From the NCBI RefSeq assembly GCF_012935695.1, contig NZ_CP052859.1, positions 1,777,001 to 1,841,000 on the forward strand: a DNA stretch of 64,000 bases, in the 5' to 3' direction. A program made the translations under genes and the position numbers. The DNA comes from Pseudomonas sp. ADAK18 (GTDB taxonomy: Bacteria > Pseudomonadota > Gammaproteobacteria > Pseudomonadales > Pseudomonadaceae). How positions within the stretch are numbered: the stretch's first letter is position 1; every line of letters begins with the position of its first letter. Positions 21,890 through 31,163 of this stretch are shown one piece after another. The notes beneath the pieces were generated by a model, which saw nothing but the letters and a program-made list of their open reading frames with translations, was not told the origin of the DNA and did no database searches.

Positions 21890-21940
21890 GCCGATAACAC
21901 ACGTGTCACCGGCTCAGGTTGATTTTTTAAAGCGCCACGT
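21890..21940 (+). terminator. Terminator after the small lipoprotein, then empty stretch
   Basis: GAGCCG...CGGCTC hairpin followed by TTGATTTTTT. The remaining sequence to 22215 holds no frame or RNA I can support. Confidence 0.6.
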
Positions 21941-22215
21941 AGACCAATGCTGCGAGTTTCCGTGCTCTGGGATCCATCAGCACATGACTGCCCAGGGTGC
22001 TGTGTCTCTTGCCCCCGGGTTGGTGATCAGCCCATCTACGCGATCTGAGGCACGCTCGAAAGCTGATAGCGACACCACGTTGCCGACTGGATGAGCTGCC
22101 TTGAAGCGGTCGGAGGGCTGAAAAAAGATGAACCGTACTGCTCTGGGAGGGGTCAATTACCTATCAGTCACAACTAAAGCGATTCGACTGACTGTGCATA
22201 CCTAAGGAGGGGAGC

Positions 22216-22449
22216 ATGAGTTGCCTGGTTTGCGCTGGAAGCGCTGAAAGGATCGAAGCGTCTGAGGACTTTGCAGAGCGCATTTGCGCTGAGTGTGGGC
22301 ATTACCGAATTTCCCGATCGTTTGTTTTGGACCTCATTGAACAGGGCCAGATTTTCGATGTGGTCAAGATGAGAGATTGGCTTGCGGACAACAGGCAACG
22401 GGTCGATATACCTTCGATCAATGCGCAACAGGCGATCCTTGTGAAGTGA
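22216..22449 (+). CDS. Small protein with two CxxC knuckles
   Basis: 77 residues, with TAAGGAGGGGAGC directly before the ATG. Contains MSCLVCAGSAERI and ICAECGHYRIS, two CxxC pairs able to form one zinc ribbon, then a helical tail. No named family recognised. The strong ribosome site and following terminator support it as a real single gene. Confidence 0.75.
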   Translation: MSCLVCAGSAERIEASEDFAERICAECGHYRISRSFVLDLIEQGQIFDVVKMRDWLADNRQRVDIPSINAQQAILVK

Positions 22450-22467
22450 TGCTGATTGGACAGGACC

Positions 22468-22513
22468 GTGAGCAAGAAAATCCCGGAGAGTCAGAGACTC
22501 TACGGGATTTTTT
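22468..22513. terminator. Bidirectional terminator between 22449 and the lipase gene
   Basis: AATCCCG-GAGAGTC-AGAG-ACTCT-CGGGATT followed by a run of T on the plus strand and preceded by an A run, so it can serve the converging lipase gene as well. Confidence 0.85.
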
Positions 22514-22560
22514 TTGCCTTCAGTTTTCCCCTATTTCAAGGCGAGATGGGCAAGCCAGCT

Positions 22561-24420
22561 TCAAACCAGGCTGATCATATCCGCACTCAGTTGTGCCGCG
22601 CTGAAACCTACCAGGGTGACACTGCTGTTGCCCGCCAGGATCACGCTGTCACTGCCGTTCTGAGTGGTGGCGCCGAGGACGGCGTCGGTTGAGGCAAACA
22701 GTGACTTGGAGAACACCAGCAGATCGTGCCCGTTCTGATGGATGTTGAAGTCGCTGATCCGGTCATGGCCGAACCCTGGCTGATCGAACACAAACAGGTC
22801 GCTGCCCACGCCACCGCTCAGTTGGTCGTTGCCTTGGCCGCCGATCAGGATGTCGTTGCCGCTGCCGCCATACAGGGCATCGTTGCCAGTGCCGCCGAGC
22901 AGCGTGTCGTTGCCATCGCCGCCATGCAGCAGGTCGTTGCCGGCGCCACCTTCGAGCCGATCATTGCCGCCCTGGCCGAATATCAGGTCCCGTGCGGCGG
23001 TGCCTTTGAGGGTGTCGGCCAGTTGAGTGCCTTCATAGGCTTTGGCGTAGGCTTTATCGGCGCCGAACAAGCCTTCGAAGTCCAGCTTGCCACTGGTCAC
23101 GGTGTAGGCGGGCGTCAGAGCCTGCCCGATACCGCTGAAGATCCCGCCGATAATGGGCAGTTGACCAAGGGCGTTGGCCAGGCTGGTTTCGAACTCGACA
23201 TGCTCAACGCCATGCAGTTCTTTAAGGCCGTACTGGCCGTTGGTGTCGTTGAGAAACAGGGTGCCATCGCTCAGTTTTACGGCTTCGTAGGAGGAGGCTG
23301 CGCCCTTGAGGAACACTTTGTCATTGCCGTCGCCGCCAGCGACGATGTCGGTGCCGGTGCTCACCCGGAAGCTGTCGTTGCCGCTGAACCCGTCGAGGAA
23401 GTCATCGCTGCGACCGTCCTGCAGCTTGTCTGCACTGTCGGTGCCCAGCAGGAAGGCCGGTGTGCCGAAGTGATTGGAGGTGGCGGTCTGTTTGTCGCTG
23501 ACCCAGGTGAAACTGCGGCTGATCGGGTCGAGGTTGCTGATGATAACGGTGCTGTCACGCTCGATGTGGTCATAGAACGTCGATTGGCTTATGCGCTGGA
23601 TAGGATTGATAAAAATCCCTTCGAGGTGCGCGGCCCAGCCGGTCAGGTTGGCGATGGAGAACGGGCCGTTGGGCCAGGTGGGCAAGGCGTAGATCGTGTC
23701 GAACAGCACGATGTTGTCGGTGGTCGAGGTGTAGCTCGCATCGCTGCCTTTCAGCGCGTCGATGATGGCGCTGCCCAAGTTGGTTTCCTGGCCTATAAGG
23801 CGGTGCACCACATCGTTCTCGAAGCCGAAGTTGAAGATCCCCTCACTGTTGCTGGATTTGGGCGACTCCATGCCGAAGTAGTCCGAATCCTTGAAAAAAC
23901 CGTCTGCCAGCGTGTCTTTGCCCAGGAACATGCTGTTGGTCACCGAGCCGCCCTGGCTGTAGCCGGTTACGAGTACATCCTTGCCGCTCAGGTTGTGGCC
24001 GGTGGCGTAGTCCTTGATCGAGTCGAGCAGGTAGTCGTAGCCGTGGATGTAGGAGTTGTCGATCATCGCCGGCCAGCCCAGCAGATCGATCGGGGAGTTG
24101 GTGCCGGCGATGGAAAAGCCCATTTTCAGCAGTTGACCGCTGTCGTCGTATTGGCCGAAGACCCTGGCCTGGGAGCCAAATACGTTCTCACCCTTGAAGC
24201 TTCCAGTGAGGTCGGTGTGGCTGTTATCAACGTTCAGTTCGCTGGCACCGATCTCACGCCAGCCCTTGGGCAGCGCGAAGGTGTTGCCCTCTCCCAGGAC
24301 CAGCCCCGGGATGTTGTAGAGGGCGCCTACGGTGGCTACACCACTGGTATAGGTGGCGAGGTTCCAGGCATCTGAAATCAGGACACGGGCGTCTTGCCCC
24401 TTGTAATCGAACATAGCCAT
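22561..24420 (-). CDS. Secreted RTX lipase/esterase (polyurethanase-like)
   Basis: 619 residues. The N-terminal hydrolase part (1 to about 330) has the serine nucleophile in [10 protein letters not shown] (GxSxG). Residues about 475-545 hold nonapeptide RTX repeats ([20 protein letters not shown] and on), which bind calcium, and earlier partial repeats stand near 325-360. The C-terminus carries the type I secretion signal, as there is no N-terminal signal. Length and plan fit family I.3 lipases and polyurethanases of P. fluorescens, which cleave triglycerides and polyester links. The export genes (usually aprDEF) are not adjacent. Confidence 0.9.
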   Translation of the reverse strand: MAMFDYKGQDARVLISDAWNLATYTSGVATVGALYNIPGLVLGEGNTFALPKGWREIGASELNVDNSHTDLTGSFKGENVFGSQARVFGQYDDSGQLLKMGFSIAGTNSPIDLLGWPAMIDNSYIHGYDYLLDSIKDYATGHNLSGKDVLVTGYSQGGSVTNSMFLGKDTLADGFFKDSDYFGMESPKSSNSEGIFNFGFENDVVHRLIGQETNLGSAIIDALKGSDASYTSTTDNIVLFDTIYALPTWPNGPFSIANLTGWAAHLEGIFINPIQRISQSTFYDHIERDSTVIISNLDPISRSFTWVSDKQTATSNHFGTPAFLLGTDSADKLQDGRSDDFLDGFSGNDSFRVSTGTDIVAGGDGNDKVFLKGAASSYEAVKLSDGTLFLNDTNGQYGLKELHGVEHVEFETSLANALGQLPIIGGIFSGIGQALTPAYTVTSGKLDFEGLFGADKAYAKAYEGTQLADTLKGTAARDLIFGQGGNDRLEGGAGNDLLHGGDGNDTLLGGTGNDALYGGSGNDILIGGQGNDQLSGGVGSDLFVFDQPGFGHDRISDFNIHQNGHDLLVFSKSLFASTDAVLGATTQNGSDSVILAGNSSVTLVGFSAAQLSADMISLV

Positions 24421-24861
24421 TTACGTTCTCCTTGGACCCAACGATCAACACCGATGGTCGACGGTGGAGGCTGATACGTCGGGCTAAACAAACGTGCATT
24501 GAAGTTATTTTTGTGCGTTTGATTCAGGTTGCTCCCAATCACCGACATCGGCTTTGACTACGAAGGAAGCCAGGCAACATTAACGTATAAGTAAGTACGA
24601 TCGTACTAAAAAGACCCGCCGAAGACCGCTTTTGGTGACCGTTCGTCGCGGTGGAAAAGCTGGATTTTTTACCTTTGATAATGCGTTCGTGTGCTTGAAG
24701 TACGGGAAATGACAGGTCCAGCTACGTTGAGAAACTTACTCTTGATCTAACTTGATCTAACTTGATCTAAGCTGACGTGCACGAGATAAGAGGTCCTCCA
24801 CTGAAATCATTTTTGATAGTCCGCATAGCTCTATGCTGACTCCACTTAGAGGATCGCATCC
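24421..24861. other. Intergenic region with a triple 10-bp repeat
   Basis: 441 bases between divergent lipase and glyoxalase genes. CTTGATCTAA occurs three times in tandem at 24741-24770. Nothing else recognised; it should contain the promoters of both genes. Confidence 0.55.
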
Positions 24862-25242
24862 ATGTTTCACCACCTGTCACTTGGCGTGAAAGACCTGAAC
24901 ACGTCCGCACGGTTTTACGATGCGGCTTTGGAGGCGCTCGGTTTTCGCAGGGTTTTTGAGGATGAGATGGCAATCGGCTACGGCACCGAGGACGGGAAAG
25001 ATAAGCTTTGTTTGAAACTACGCCCGGCCGCAATAGCTCCTGGGCCTGGCTTCCACTTGGCCTTTGCTGCCCAGTCAAGAGCCGCAGTTGACGCGTTTCA
25101 CTCAAGGGCTCTCAGTGCTGGGGGCGTTGATAATGGTGCACCAGGTTTGCGTTCACATTATGGCGCTCACTATTACGCGGCCTTTCTCATCGATCCCGAT
25201 GGGTATCCGATTGAAGTGGTCATTAACCGAGCTGAAGGTTGA
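24862..25242 (+). CDS. Glyoxalase/VOC superfamily protein
   Basis: 126 residues: MFHHLSLGVKDLNTSARFYDAALEALGF at the start and HYYAAFLIDPDGYPIEVVIN at the end, the two beta-alpha-beta halves of a vicinal oxygen chelate protein. Metal ligands fit H4 and E (in IEVV). Members include glyoxalases, dioxygenases and resistance proteins; the substrate cannot be told. Single gene. Confidence 0.88.
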   Translation: MFHHLSLGVKDLNTSARFYDAALEALGFRRVFEDEMAIGYGTEDGKDKLCLKLRPAAIAPGPGFHLAFAAQSRAAVDAFHSRALSAGGVDNGAPGLRSHYGAHYYAAFLIDPDGYPIEVVINRAEG

Positions 25243-25273
25243 TGCCATAAGGACGGGAGCGCACGCTTCAAGT

Positions 25274-26179
25274 TCACCGCTCAAGGTACGGTGAAATCAG
25301 CCCCGCAAACCACTCGATAAACACACTCAAGCGCAGCGAACGCTGGCGACGGTCCGGATACAGCACCGACACCGCCATAGGCGCTGGACGGTACTTGGGC
25401 ATGACTTCCACTAACTCGCCTGAATCGATCAAGTGCTGCACATCAAACAGCGGAACCTGGATCAACCCAAGTCCTGCGCAGCAGCAAGCGATGTAGTTTT
25501 CTGCATTATTGACCACGATATTGCTGGGCAACTGTCGAGTTTGCTCAACACCCTCGCGCAGGTACTCCCAAGCCAACTCATGGCCTGAAATGCCAGAGGT
25601 GTAGCCAACACTCATATGACCTTTAACCAGGTCATCGGGATGCTTTGGAATGCCGTATTTGGCGAGGTATCCCGGGCTGGCACAGTTGATCAGCACCGCG
25701 CGTCCCAGTGGCTTTACCACCAGGCTGCTGTTGTGCGGCGTACCGAAGCGGATGACACAATCAACGCCTTCATGAATCAGGTCGATGGCCCGGTCTGTTG
25801 AGCCCAGGGCCAGTTGGAGTCCGGGATGATCGGTGAGGAAGTCAGGTAGGGCAGGGACCATCAAGCGACGGGCGATGCGGCTAGGCACGTCGACATTGAG
25901 TCGCCCTGTTACCTGGTTTTCAACAGGCTGAAACAGCTGATCGAGGGCCTCGATATCGATCAACACCTGTCGCGCCCGCTCAAGTAGCTGTGCGCCGTCG
26001 GCGGTCAGGCAAACGTTACGTGTGGTGCGATGCAACAGCCGAGTGCCAATGGTGGCTTCCAATTGCTGGACAGCCGCCGAGACCGAGGCTCGAGGCAGCT
26101 TGAGCGCTCGGGCAGCCTTGATGAAGCTCTCCCGCTCGGCGACCTGGACGAAGACACGGTACTGTTCAATTTTATCCAT
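25274..26179 (-). CDS. LysR family transcriptional regulator
   Basis: 301 residues from ATG 26179 (MDKIEQYRVFVQVAERESFI). HTH at 1-60 (KAARALKLPRASVSAAVQQLE), substrate-binding domain about 90-295. An alternative start at 26194 adds five residues. It belongs to the CrgA/AaeR-like branch by the phrase TGRLNVDVPSRIARRLMVPALPDFL. It lies 44 bases after the SDR gene on the same strand and may be co-transcribed and regulate it. Confidence 0.9.
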   Translation of the reverse strand: MDKIEQYRVFVQVAERESFIKAARALKLPRASVSAAVQQLEATIGTRLLHRTTRNVCLTADGAQLLERARQVLIDIEALDQLFQPVENQVTGRLNVDVPSRIARRLMVPALPDFLTDHPGLQLALGSTDRAIDLIHEGVDCVIRFGTPHNSSLVVKPLGRAVLINCASPGYLAKYGIPKHPDDLVKGHMSVGYTSGISGHELAWEYLREGVEQTRQLPSNIVVNNAENYIACCCAGLGLIQVPLFDVQHLIDSGELVEVMPKYRPAPMAVSVLYPDRRQRSLRLSVFIEWFAGLISPYLER

Positions 26180-26223
26180 GCCTTTGGCACTCATCCCGTT
26201 GCATCGCCATTTCAGGCCACGAT

Positions 26224-26997
26224 TTATTTGGTCGTGTAGCCACCGTTGATCAGGATAGTCTGACCGGTAATCCACCAGCCATCACTGACCAGGTGGCGAA
26301 TAAACGGAATGACGTCGTGGATGTCGGTAAGGCCTGTCTGGGAGAACGATGACAGAGCGGCGGCGGTTTTATGGTAGCTGACAGCATCAGCGCCTTCTGC
26401 CGGATAGAAGAAAGGTGTATCCATCGGCCCTGGGCCCACCGCTGTCACCGAAATCCCGCGCTCGCCAAGCTCCTTGGAGGCCGCCCGCGTGAAGTGTTCG
26501 ACGGGGGCTTTGCCGCCTGCATAGGCCGCATAAAACGGCGTATAGGCGCCGAGTAGGGAAGTGACAATGGAGCAAATCTTGCCATGGTCGTTGAGGTGTT
26601 TACCGGCTTCCTTGATGAAGAAAAAGGCCGTCTTGGCGTTGACGGCCATCATGTCGTCGTATTCGTTCTCGCTGATTTCGGACATCGGTTTTTTCAGGAC
26701 TTTGCCGACGGTATTGATGGCGATATCTGGCTTGCCGACCGCCGCAACGGCGTCGGAAAACAGCTTCTCGACTGCACCGGCCGAAGTGAGGTCCGCCTGC
26801 AGGGCCACCGCCTCGGCGCCCAGGGCCTTGATGGTCGCGACGGTTGCGTCGGCGTCGCTCTTGCTTGCTGCGCTGTTGTAGTGAATCACCAGGGCTTTGG
26901 CGCCCTGCTGCGCGAGGTCGCGGGCGATCAAGCCGCCCAGGTTCTTGGCGCCGCCTGCAATGAGAACGACTTTGCCTTTGATCGAGTGGTCTGTCAT
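26224..26997 (-). CDS. Short-chain dehydrogenase/reductase
   Basis: 257 residues from ATG 26997, with AGGAG 6 bases upstream. Nucleotide site VLIAGGAKNLGGLIAR (variant of TGxxxGxG), NTVG for NNAG, catalytic Ser-Tyr-Lys as SIVTSLLGAYTPFYAAYAGGKAPVEHF and late PGPMDTPF. The end GWWITGQTILINGGYTTK is typical. NAD(P)-dependent oxidoreductase of unknown substrate. Followed by LysR. Confidence 0.9.
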   Translation of the reverse strand: MTDHSIKGKVVLIAGGAKNLGGLIARDLAQQGAKALVIHYNSAASKSDADATVATIKALGAEAVALQADLTSAGAVEKLFSDAVAAVGKPDIAINTVGKVLKKPMSEISENEYDDMMAVNAKTAFFFIKEAGKHLNDHGKICSIVTSLLGAYTPFYAAYAGGKAPVEHFTRAASKELGERGISVTAVGPGPMDTPFFYPAEGADAVSYHKTAAALSSFSQTGLTDIHDVIPFIRHLVSDGWWITGQTILINGGYTTK

Positions 26998-27228
26998 GAG
27001 GTGACTCCTGGCTGGGATGAGGTGAACCACAGTCTAGAGAGCGCCGGTTTAAAGATAAGCCTGCGGTGGCTGGATAGACTGTTCGCTATTTCTGACCAAT
27101 CCGCAGTTGGGCAATGTTTAAACGGTGGAAGTTAGGAGCGCTCCCCTTATCGCCTATCCGTCTAGCTACCCCCCATTTCTTGACTAAGTTCTTTGTAGGG
27201 AGTTTTTATCTGCACGGAGGCAGGAAAG

Positions 27229-28419
27229 GTGAAAACACGCATCATCTTGGTCGGAGGCGGGGTAGGCGGCACGATGCTGGCTAACCAACTGGTCACCAAG
27301 TTGTACCCGGAAATCCTTCGGGGTGAAGTGCAGATCAGCCTGATATCCAACAGTCCAGATCATTTCTACAAGCCTGCGTTTATGTACGTAGCCTTCAACT
27401 TGTTTTTTCAGGACGAGTTGAAGCGCTCGGAGCGCTCGCTGCTACGGCCTGAAATCGACTTCACGGTTGACGAGGTCACAGGCTTTGACTTCGCCGGACA
27501 AACCCTGCGCACCCGAAGCGGGAGACGGTACGAATACGACATCCTGGTGATTGCCACAGGGTGTGTGCCTGCACCGGAGCGAATTGAAGGGCTGAAGGAG
27601 GCCGGTGACCATTTTTATCAATACGAACCTGCGCGGCAATTGGCGCAACGCCTGAGCACGATCAAGCAGGGGCGGATTTTTATTACGGTGTCGTTCCCGC
27701 AAACACCCAATGTGCCCCATCAATGTGGCATCGCCCCGGTGGAAACCACGTTGATGCTCGATGATTTTTTGCGTCGACGGGGCGTGCGTGACAAGGTCGA
27801 AATTATCTACACCTATCCCAGTACGGCACAGCTGATGCGCAATTGCCTGTTCATGCAGCGGGCCACGGGAGAGGTTTTGCCCAGCCTTTTTGAACAGCGC
27901 GGCATTCGTTTTCAGCGCGGCTTTACTTTGAGATCAGTCGACCCGGATCAACGTATCGCCTACTCCGCAGAAGGCGAGGCCCAGCCCTTCGACATCCTGA
28001 TGGCGACTCCGCCGATCCGGGCCGTCGATGCCGTTCTCGAGTCAGGCGTATCACAAGCCCAAGACAACGAAGGCTGGTTGCCAACCCATCACGAAACGCT
28101 TCAGGTGTATGGCCTGGAGAATGTCTACGTCATCGGTGACACCGTTGATTTGCCCGTGAGCAAAGCCGGTGGGGCATGCCATAACTAGGCGCCTGTGATT
28201 GCCAACAACATTGCCGGTCAAATCCGCCACGGCTCGGCAGATGCGGTGTACGACGGGCGTGTCCAGGCGGTCGCGCAAATGGGCCTCAATGCAGGCATGC
28301 CGCTCTGGTATGACTACACACATGATGTATTACCCACACCCCCCAACAAACTCGGTGGTCTATTACGCGCAGGCTTCAATCGCGGCCTTTATTGGGCCGT
28401 TGCACGCGGAATGCTTTGA
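27229..28419 (+). pseudogene. Sulfide:quinone oxidoreductase-like flavoprotein broken by an amber codon
   Basis: 396 codons open but for one TAG at 28186-28188. Residues 1-319 carry the FAD site IILVGGGVGGTMLANQL, a second site ILVIATGCVPAP and the closing VIGDTVDLPVSKAGGACHN. In relatives this is followed by Q-APVIANNI, and the codon after TAG reads on in frame: APVIANNIAGQIRHG to GLYWAVARGML. A single C-to-T change (CAG to TAG) explains it. SQR proteins oxidise sulfide and pass electrons to quinone at the membrane. The truncated product lacks the C-terminal membrane-binding part. A DUF1641 gene follows, as is usual. Confidence 0.85.
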
Positions 28420-28445
28420 CCTGACATCAGGAGGAGTATGCCGAA

Positions 28446-28829
28446 ATGGAAGAATCAACCCCTAAAGGTAGCTGTGATCCAACAGCGTTAATGGACAACG
28501 ACATTGCACTACAAGCTTTGCTGAACAAGCTGCAGCCTCTGGTCAACAGTGGTCGGCTGGACAACGTGGTAGATCTGATTTCGGTGACCTCCCACGCGAT
28601 TGATCTAGTCGACGTGGCGATGGTTGAAAAACTGGCAGGCCTGTTCGATCAGGCTACGTCTGTCAGTTGGGAGCTGGGCAATGCCTTGCGCATGGCCAAG
28701 GCACAAACCCAGGCCCAGGTAGAACCCCACAGTCTCTATGGTCTGCTGACGTTACTACGCGAGCCCGATACCCGGCGAGGCGTCGGCTTGGTACTGCGAA
28801 CATTGAATGTCATTGGAAGACAACTGTAA
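28446..28829 (+). CDS. DUF1641 protein, partner of SQR-like enzyme
   Basis: 127 residues. LLNKLQPLVNSGRLDNVVDLISVTSHAIDLVDVAMVEKLA and LREPDTRRGVGLVLRTLNVIG are the DUF1641 pattern, found next to sulfide:quinone oxidoreductases and formate dehydrogenase accessory genes. Function is not established; a role with the flavoprotein is inferred from recurring pairing. It follows the broken oxidoreductase by 26 bases and precedes the methyltransferase by 21. Confidence 0.85.
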   Translation: MEESTPKGSCDPTALMDNDIALQALLNKLQPLVNSGRLDNVVDLISVTSHAIDLVDVAMVEKLAGLFDQATSVSWELGNALRMAKAQTQAQVEPHSLYGLLTLLREPDTRRGVGLVLRTLNVIGRQL

Positions 28830-28850
28830 GACGACCTGGAGGTCAACCTC

Positions 28851-29669
28851 ATGATCGTGAAACCCCTACCGGCAAGTTCGGCGAGTACGCAATGGGATCC
28901 GTCGACGTACCTCAAGTTCGCCCAGTTACGCGAGCGCCCGGTGATTGAATTGCTTGACCACATCACGGTCGAGAACCCACAACTGATCTACGACTTGGGC
29001 TGCGGCACAGGCATTGCTACTCATCTATTGGCCAAGCGCTGGCCCAATGCGGAACTGATCGGGGTCGACAGCTCTGCTGAAATGCTCGCCGAGGCCACCT
29101 ACCTTCCCATTCGGGCACTGTGGCAACGGCGCAATCTGCAGGAGTGGCATGCTGAACAACCGGCTGACTTGTTGCTGGCAGCAGCTGTTCTGCATTTTAT
29201 CAACGGGCATGAGCAACTGATGCCACGGCTGTTGAGTCAGCTCAAACCTGGCGGATGCCTGGCCGCCCATATGCCCAACTGGCGGGAAGCCCATTGGTAT
29301 CGACTGATGCTGGAAACCCTGGAGCATGCGGGTGTTGGCGGCACGCCCCTGGGCACCGAGGCGCTGCGTCGTTCCATGGCTGAGCGGCCAGTACTCTCGC
29401 TGGATTGCTATTACCGTTTGTTGGCACCGCTGACCCAGGACCTGGATATATGGGAGACCGAGCATCTACAGGTAGTTGACGGGCAATCACCGATATTTGA
29501 CTGGGTAAAGGTGTCGGCGCTGCGCCCGGTGCTACTGACACTGGATGATCAGGAGAGGAAGCGTTTTCTGAGCGAATACCTCAAGCGCGTGCACGAGGAG
29601 TATCCACCGGAGCTGGACGGACGCACGTTATTTCCCTTCAAACGCACCTTTATCGTGGCGCGTGTCTGA
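28851..29669 (+). CDS. tam: Trans-aconitate 2-methyltransferase-like protein
   Basis: 272 residues. SAM site IYDLGCGTGIATHLLAKRWP (motif I) and IGVDSSAEML. The start QWDPSTYLKFAQLRERPVIELL and end ERKRFLSEYLKRVHEEYPPE follow E. coli Tam closely. Tam esterifies trans-aconitate, removing an inhibitor of aconitase. It appears to close a three-gene unit after the SQR-like and DUF1641 genes; a link to sulfide metabolism is not evident. Confidence 0.82.
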   Translation: MIVKPLPASSASTQWDPSTYLKFAQLRERPVIELLDHITVENPQLIYDLGCGTGIATHLLAKRWPNAELIGVDSSAEMLAEATYLPIRALWQRRNLQEWHAEQPADLLLAAAVLHFINGHEQLMPRLLSQLKPGGCLAAHMPNWREAHWYRLMLETLEHAGVGGTPLGTEALRRSMAERPVLSLDCYYRLLAPLTQDLDIWETEHLQVVDGQSPIFDWVKVSALRPVLLTLDDQERKRFLSEYLKRVHEEYPPELDGRTLFPFKRTFIVARV

Positions 29670-29895
29670 GGTGTTCCAGAGTGTTGGCTATTCACTATTT
29701 TCACCCCCGGTTAGATCGTTTATTTCCTTCTGATTGGTGGGTATTCCTGGATCGAATATCCATAGCGTTGATTCTGAATCGAAAACAGAAGGTTGGTACG
29801 TAATAGCTTATTTTTGAACGTTATCGCGGAATTAACGGGCGTTGTGCTCCGATAAACCCTGATGCAGCACCCGTTCCTGCTGCTCGGCCAGCGCC

Positions 29896-29923
29896 TTGTG
29901 CCGTTGCCTGGCATCCCTAGAAT
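29896..29923 (+). promoter_or_regulatory. Possible promoter of the Met-rich protein gene
   Basis: TTGTGC (29896) and TAGAAT (29918) are 16 bases apart. The spacer contains a short dyad TGCC-N7-GGCA, which might be a regulator site. About 45 bases before the ATG. No clear CueR or CopR box. Confidence 0.4.
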
Positions 29924-29968
29924 CGGCCCCAGAATTTGTCCCTTCCTGTCGATTACGGAGTTTCGAAC

Positions 29969-30472
29969 ATGATGAATGCCATGCAGATGCCTATGAACAA
30001 CGCGATGCCGATGATGCCGATGATGGGCATGCCGATGATGATGGCAACCATGAAGTGCGAGATGACTGGCGATGCCATGATGTGCACCATGAAGCCGGCG
30101 GCCGGCATGGACATGGCCATGTTCAAGAACAACGCCGAGATGATGGCGATGATGCTCAACTGCGGCATGCCGATGATGATGCAGTGCGCCAACCTGTCCA
30201 TGATGTGCATGTCCGAAGACGCCATGGCAATGATGAACAGCATGAGCATGCCGATGATGATGCCAATGGGCATGCCGATGCCGATGATGAAGTGCGTCAT
30301 GGAATGCAAGATGGAAGCGGATTGCATGACCTGCAAAATGATGCCGATGCCGGGTATGAGCATGGACATGATGAACAACTGCTGCATGCTGATGATGAAG
30401 ATGATGAACGACTGCGCCATGCCGATGATGATGAGCTGCAACGGCATGCCGATGATGTGCTGCACCTGCTGA
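29969..30472 (+). CDS. Methionine/cysteine-rich protein, candidate soft-metal binder
   Basis: 167 residues from ATG 29969, with GGAG 9 bases upstream. By count 68 residues are Met (41%) and 16 are Cys. Two copies of a unit of about 60 residues are visible: roughly 18-80 and 100-164. Each has MKC, then a Cys-Met stretch, a G-MDM or G-MSMDMM segment, C-MPMMM-C, and a closing MMC. There is no signal peptide and no long hydrophobic run other than Met. Such thioether and thiol ligands favour Cu(I) or Ag(I), so storage or sequestration in the cytosol is a reasonable guess. I recognise no family. A strong terminator follows at once. The long reverse frames here are by-products of the ATG-rich sequence. 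Confidence 0.8.
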   Translation: MMNAMQMPMNNAMPMMPMMGMPMMMATMKCEMTGDAMMCTMKPAAGMDMAMFKNNAEMMAMMLNCGMPMMMQCANLSMMCMSEDAMAMMNSMSMPMMMPMGMPMPMMKCVMECKMEADCMTCKMMPMPGMSMDMMNNCCMLMMKMMNDCAMPMMMSCNGMPMMCCTC

Positions 30473-30483
30473 AGGCGGCAATG

Positions 30484-30520
30484 AAAAAGCCCCGGCGTTT
30501 GCGCGCCGGGGCTTTTTTGC
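30484..30520 (+). terminator. Strong terminator after the Met-rich gene
   Basis: AAAAAGCCCCGGCG-TTTG-CGCGCCGGGGCTTTTTT, a near-perfect stem with T run. It also ends the converging XRE-cupin gene. Confidence 0.92.
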
Positions 30521-30522
30521 AT

Positions 30523-31158
30523 TCAGTCCAGTCGTTCGGGGTAGGTGATCACCAGGAACGCCAGCGCTTCGCTGTCGGCAGGGTTTCGATAGCGGTGGGG
30601 CTGGTCGGCGTAAAACAGAATGGAGTCGCCGGTGGACAGCAGATACCGCTCCTCGTTGACACTGACTTCCAGCACGCCCTGGGCCACCACCAGGTTTTCC
30701 TGGATTCCCGGTCCATGGCCTTCGGAAATCTCCTCGCCGAGGGCGCTCAGGCGTATTTCATAGAACTCTGACTGACGCGCCATATCGTATGGGAACAGCG
30801 CCCGGCTGACGAAAGCGCCGCTGGCACTCACCAGGCGCTTGCTCTGTTGCGCCGGCAGCAGTTCAACCCCTTCAAACGCACGATTTTCCAGAAAGGCGGC
30901 CACCGAGACCTTCAAACCCTTGGCAATTTTGCACAGGACTTTGATCGACGGCACGCTACGCCCGGATTCAATCTGCGCCAACATCGCCCGGCTCACGCCA
31001 CACGCCCGCGCCAAGGCATCCAGCGACAGGTGGCGCTTGCTGCGCAGGCGCTGCAAATTCTGCGCGACCTGTTGCCCAATGGCGTCATCGTCGCTGCTGC
31101 AGTCCTTGGTGTTGAGAGTGGGCTCTGGCAGTTCGGGAATCGTGTGCAGGAAATTCAT
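30523..31158 (-). CDS. XRE-cupin transcriptional regulator
   Basis: 211 residues from ATG 31158 (MNFLHTIPELPEPTLNTKDC). HTH at about 35-90 (LSLDALARACGVSRAMLAQIESGRSVPSIKVLCKIAKGL), cupin at about 125-205 (GPGIQENLVVAQGVLEVSVN, FYADQPHRYRNP). Regulators of this plan sense small metabolites through the cupin and repress nearby genes. Preceded by a small co-directional ORF 5 bases upstream. It is convergent to the Met-rich gene and divergent from the TonB receptor. Confidence 0.9.
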   Translation of the reverse strand: MNFLHTIPELPEPTLNTKDCSSDDDAIGQQVAQNLQRLRSKRHLSLDALARACGVSRAMLAQIESGRSVPSIKVLCKIAKGLKVSVAAFLENRAFEGVELLPAQQSKRLVSASGAFVSRALFPYDMARQSEFYEIRLSALGEEISEGHGPGIQENLVVAQGVLEVSVNEERYLLSTGDSILFYADQPHRYRNPADSEALAFLVITYPERLD

Positions 31159-31163
31159 GGGCG

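Noticed and set aside
22726..24375. 549-codon plus-strand frame opposite the RTX lipase
   Set aside because: Antisense to clear GGxGxD repeats and a GxSxG hydrolase. High G+C third positions keep reverse frames open.
28186..28188. Stop codon read-through or selenocysteine-like recoding in the SQR-like gene
   Set aside because: The codon is TAG, not TGA, with no sign of a recoding structure; a point mutation is simpler.
29720..30522. Long minus-strand frames (His-rich and Ile-rich) over the Met-rich gene
   Set aside because: They are by-products of ATG repeats read backwards as CAT and ATC. The plus-strand frame has the ribosome site and ends just before a terminator.
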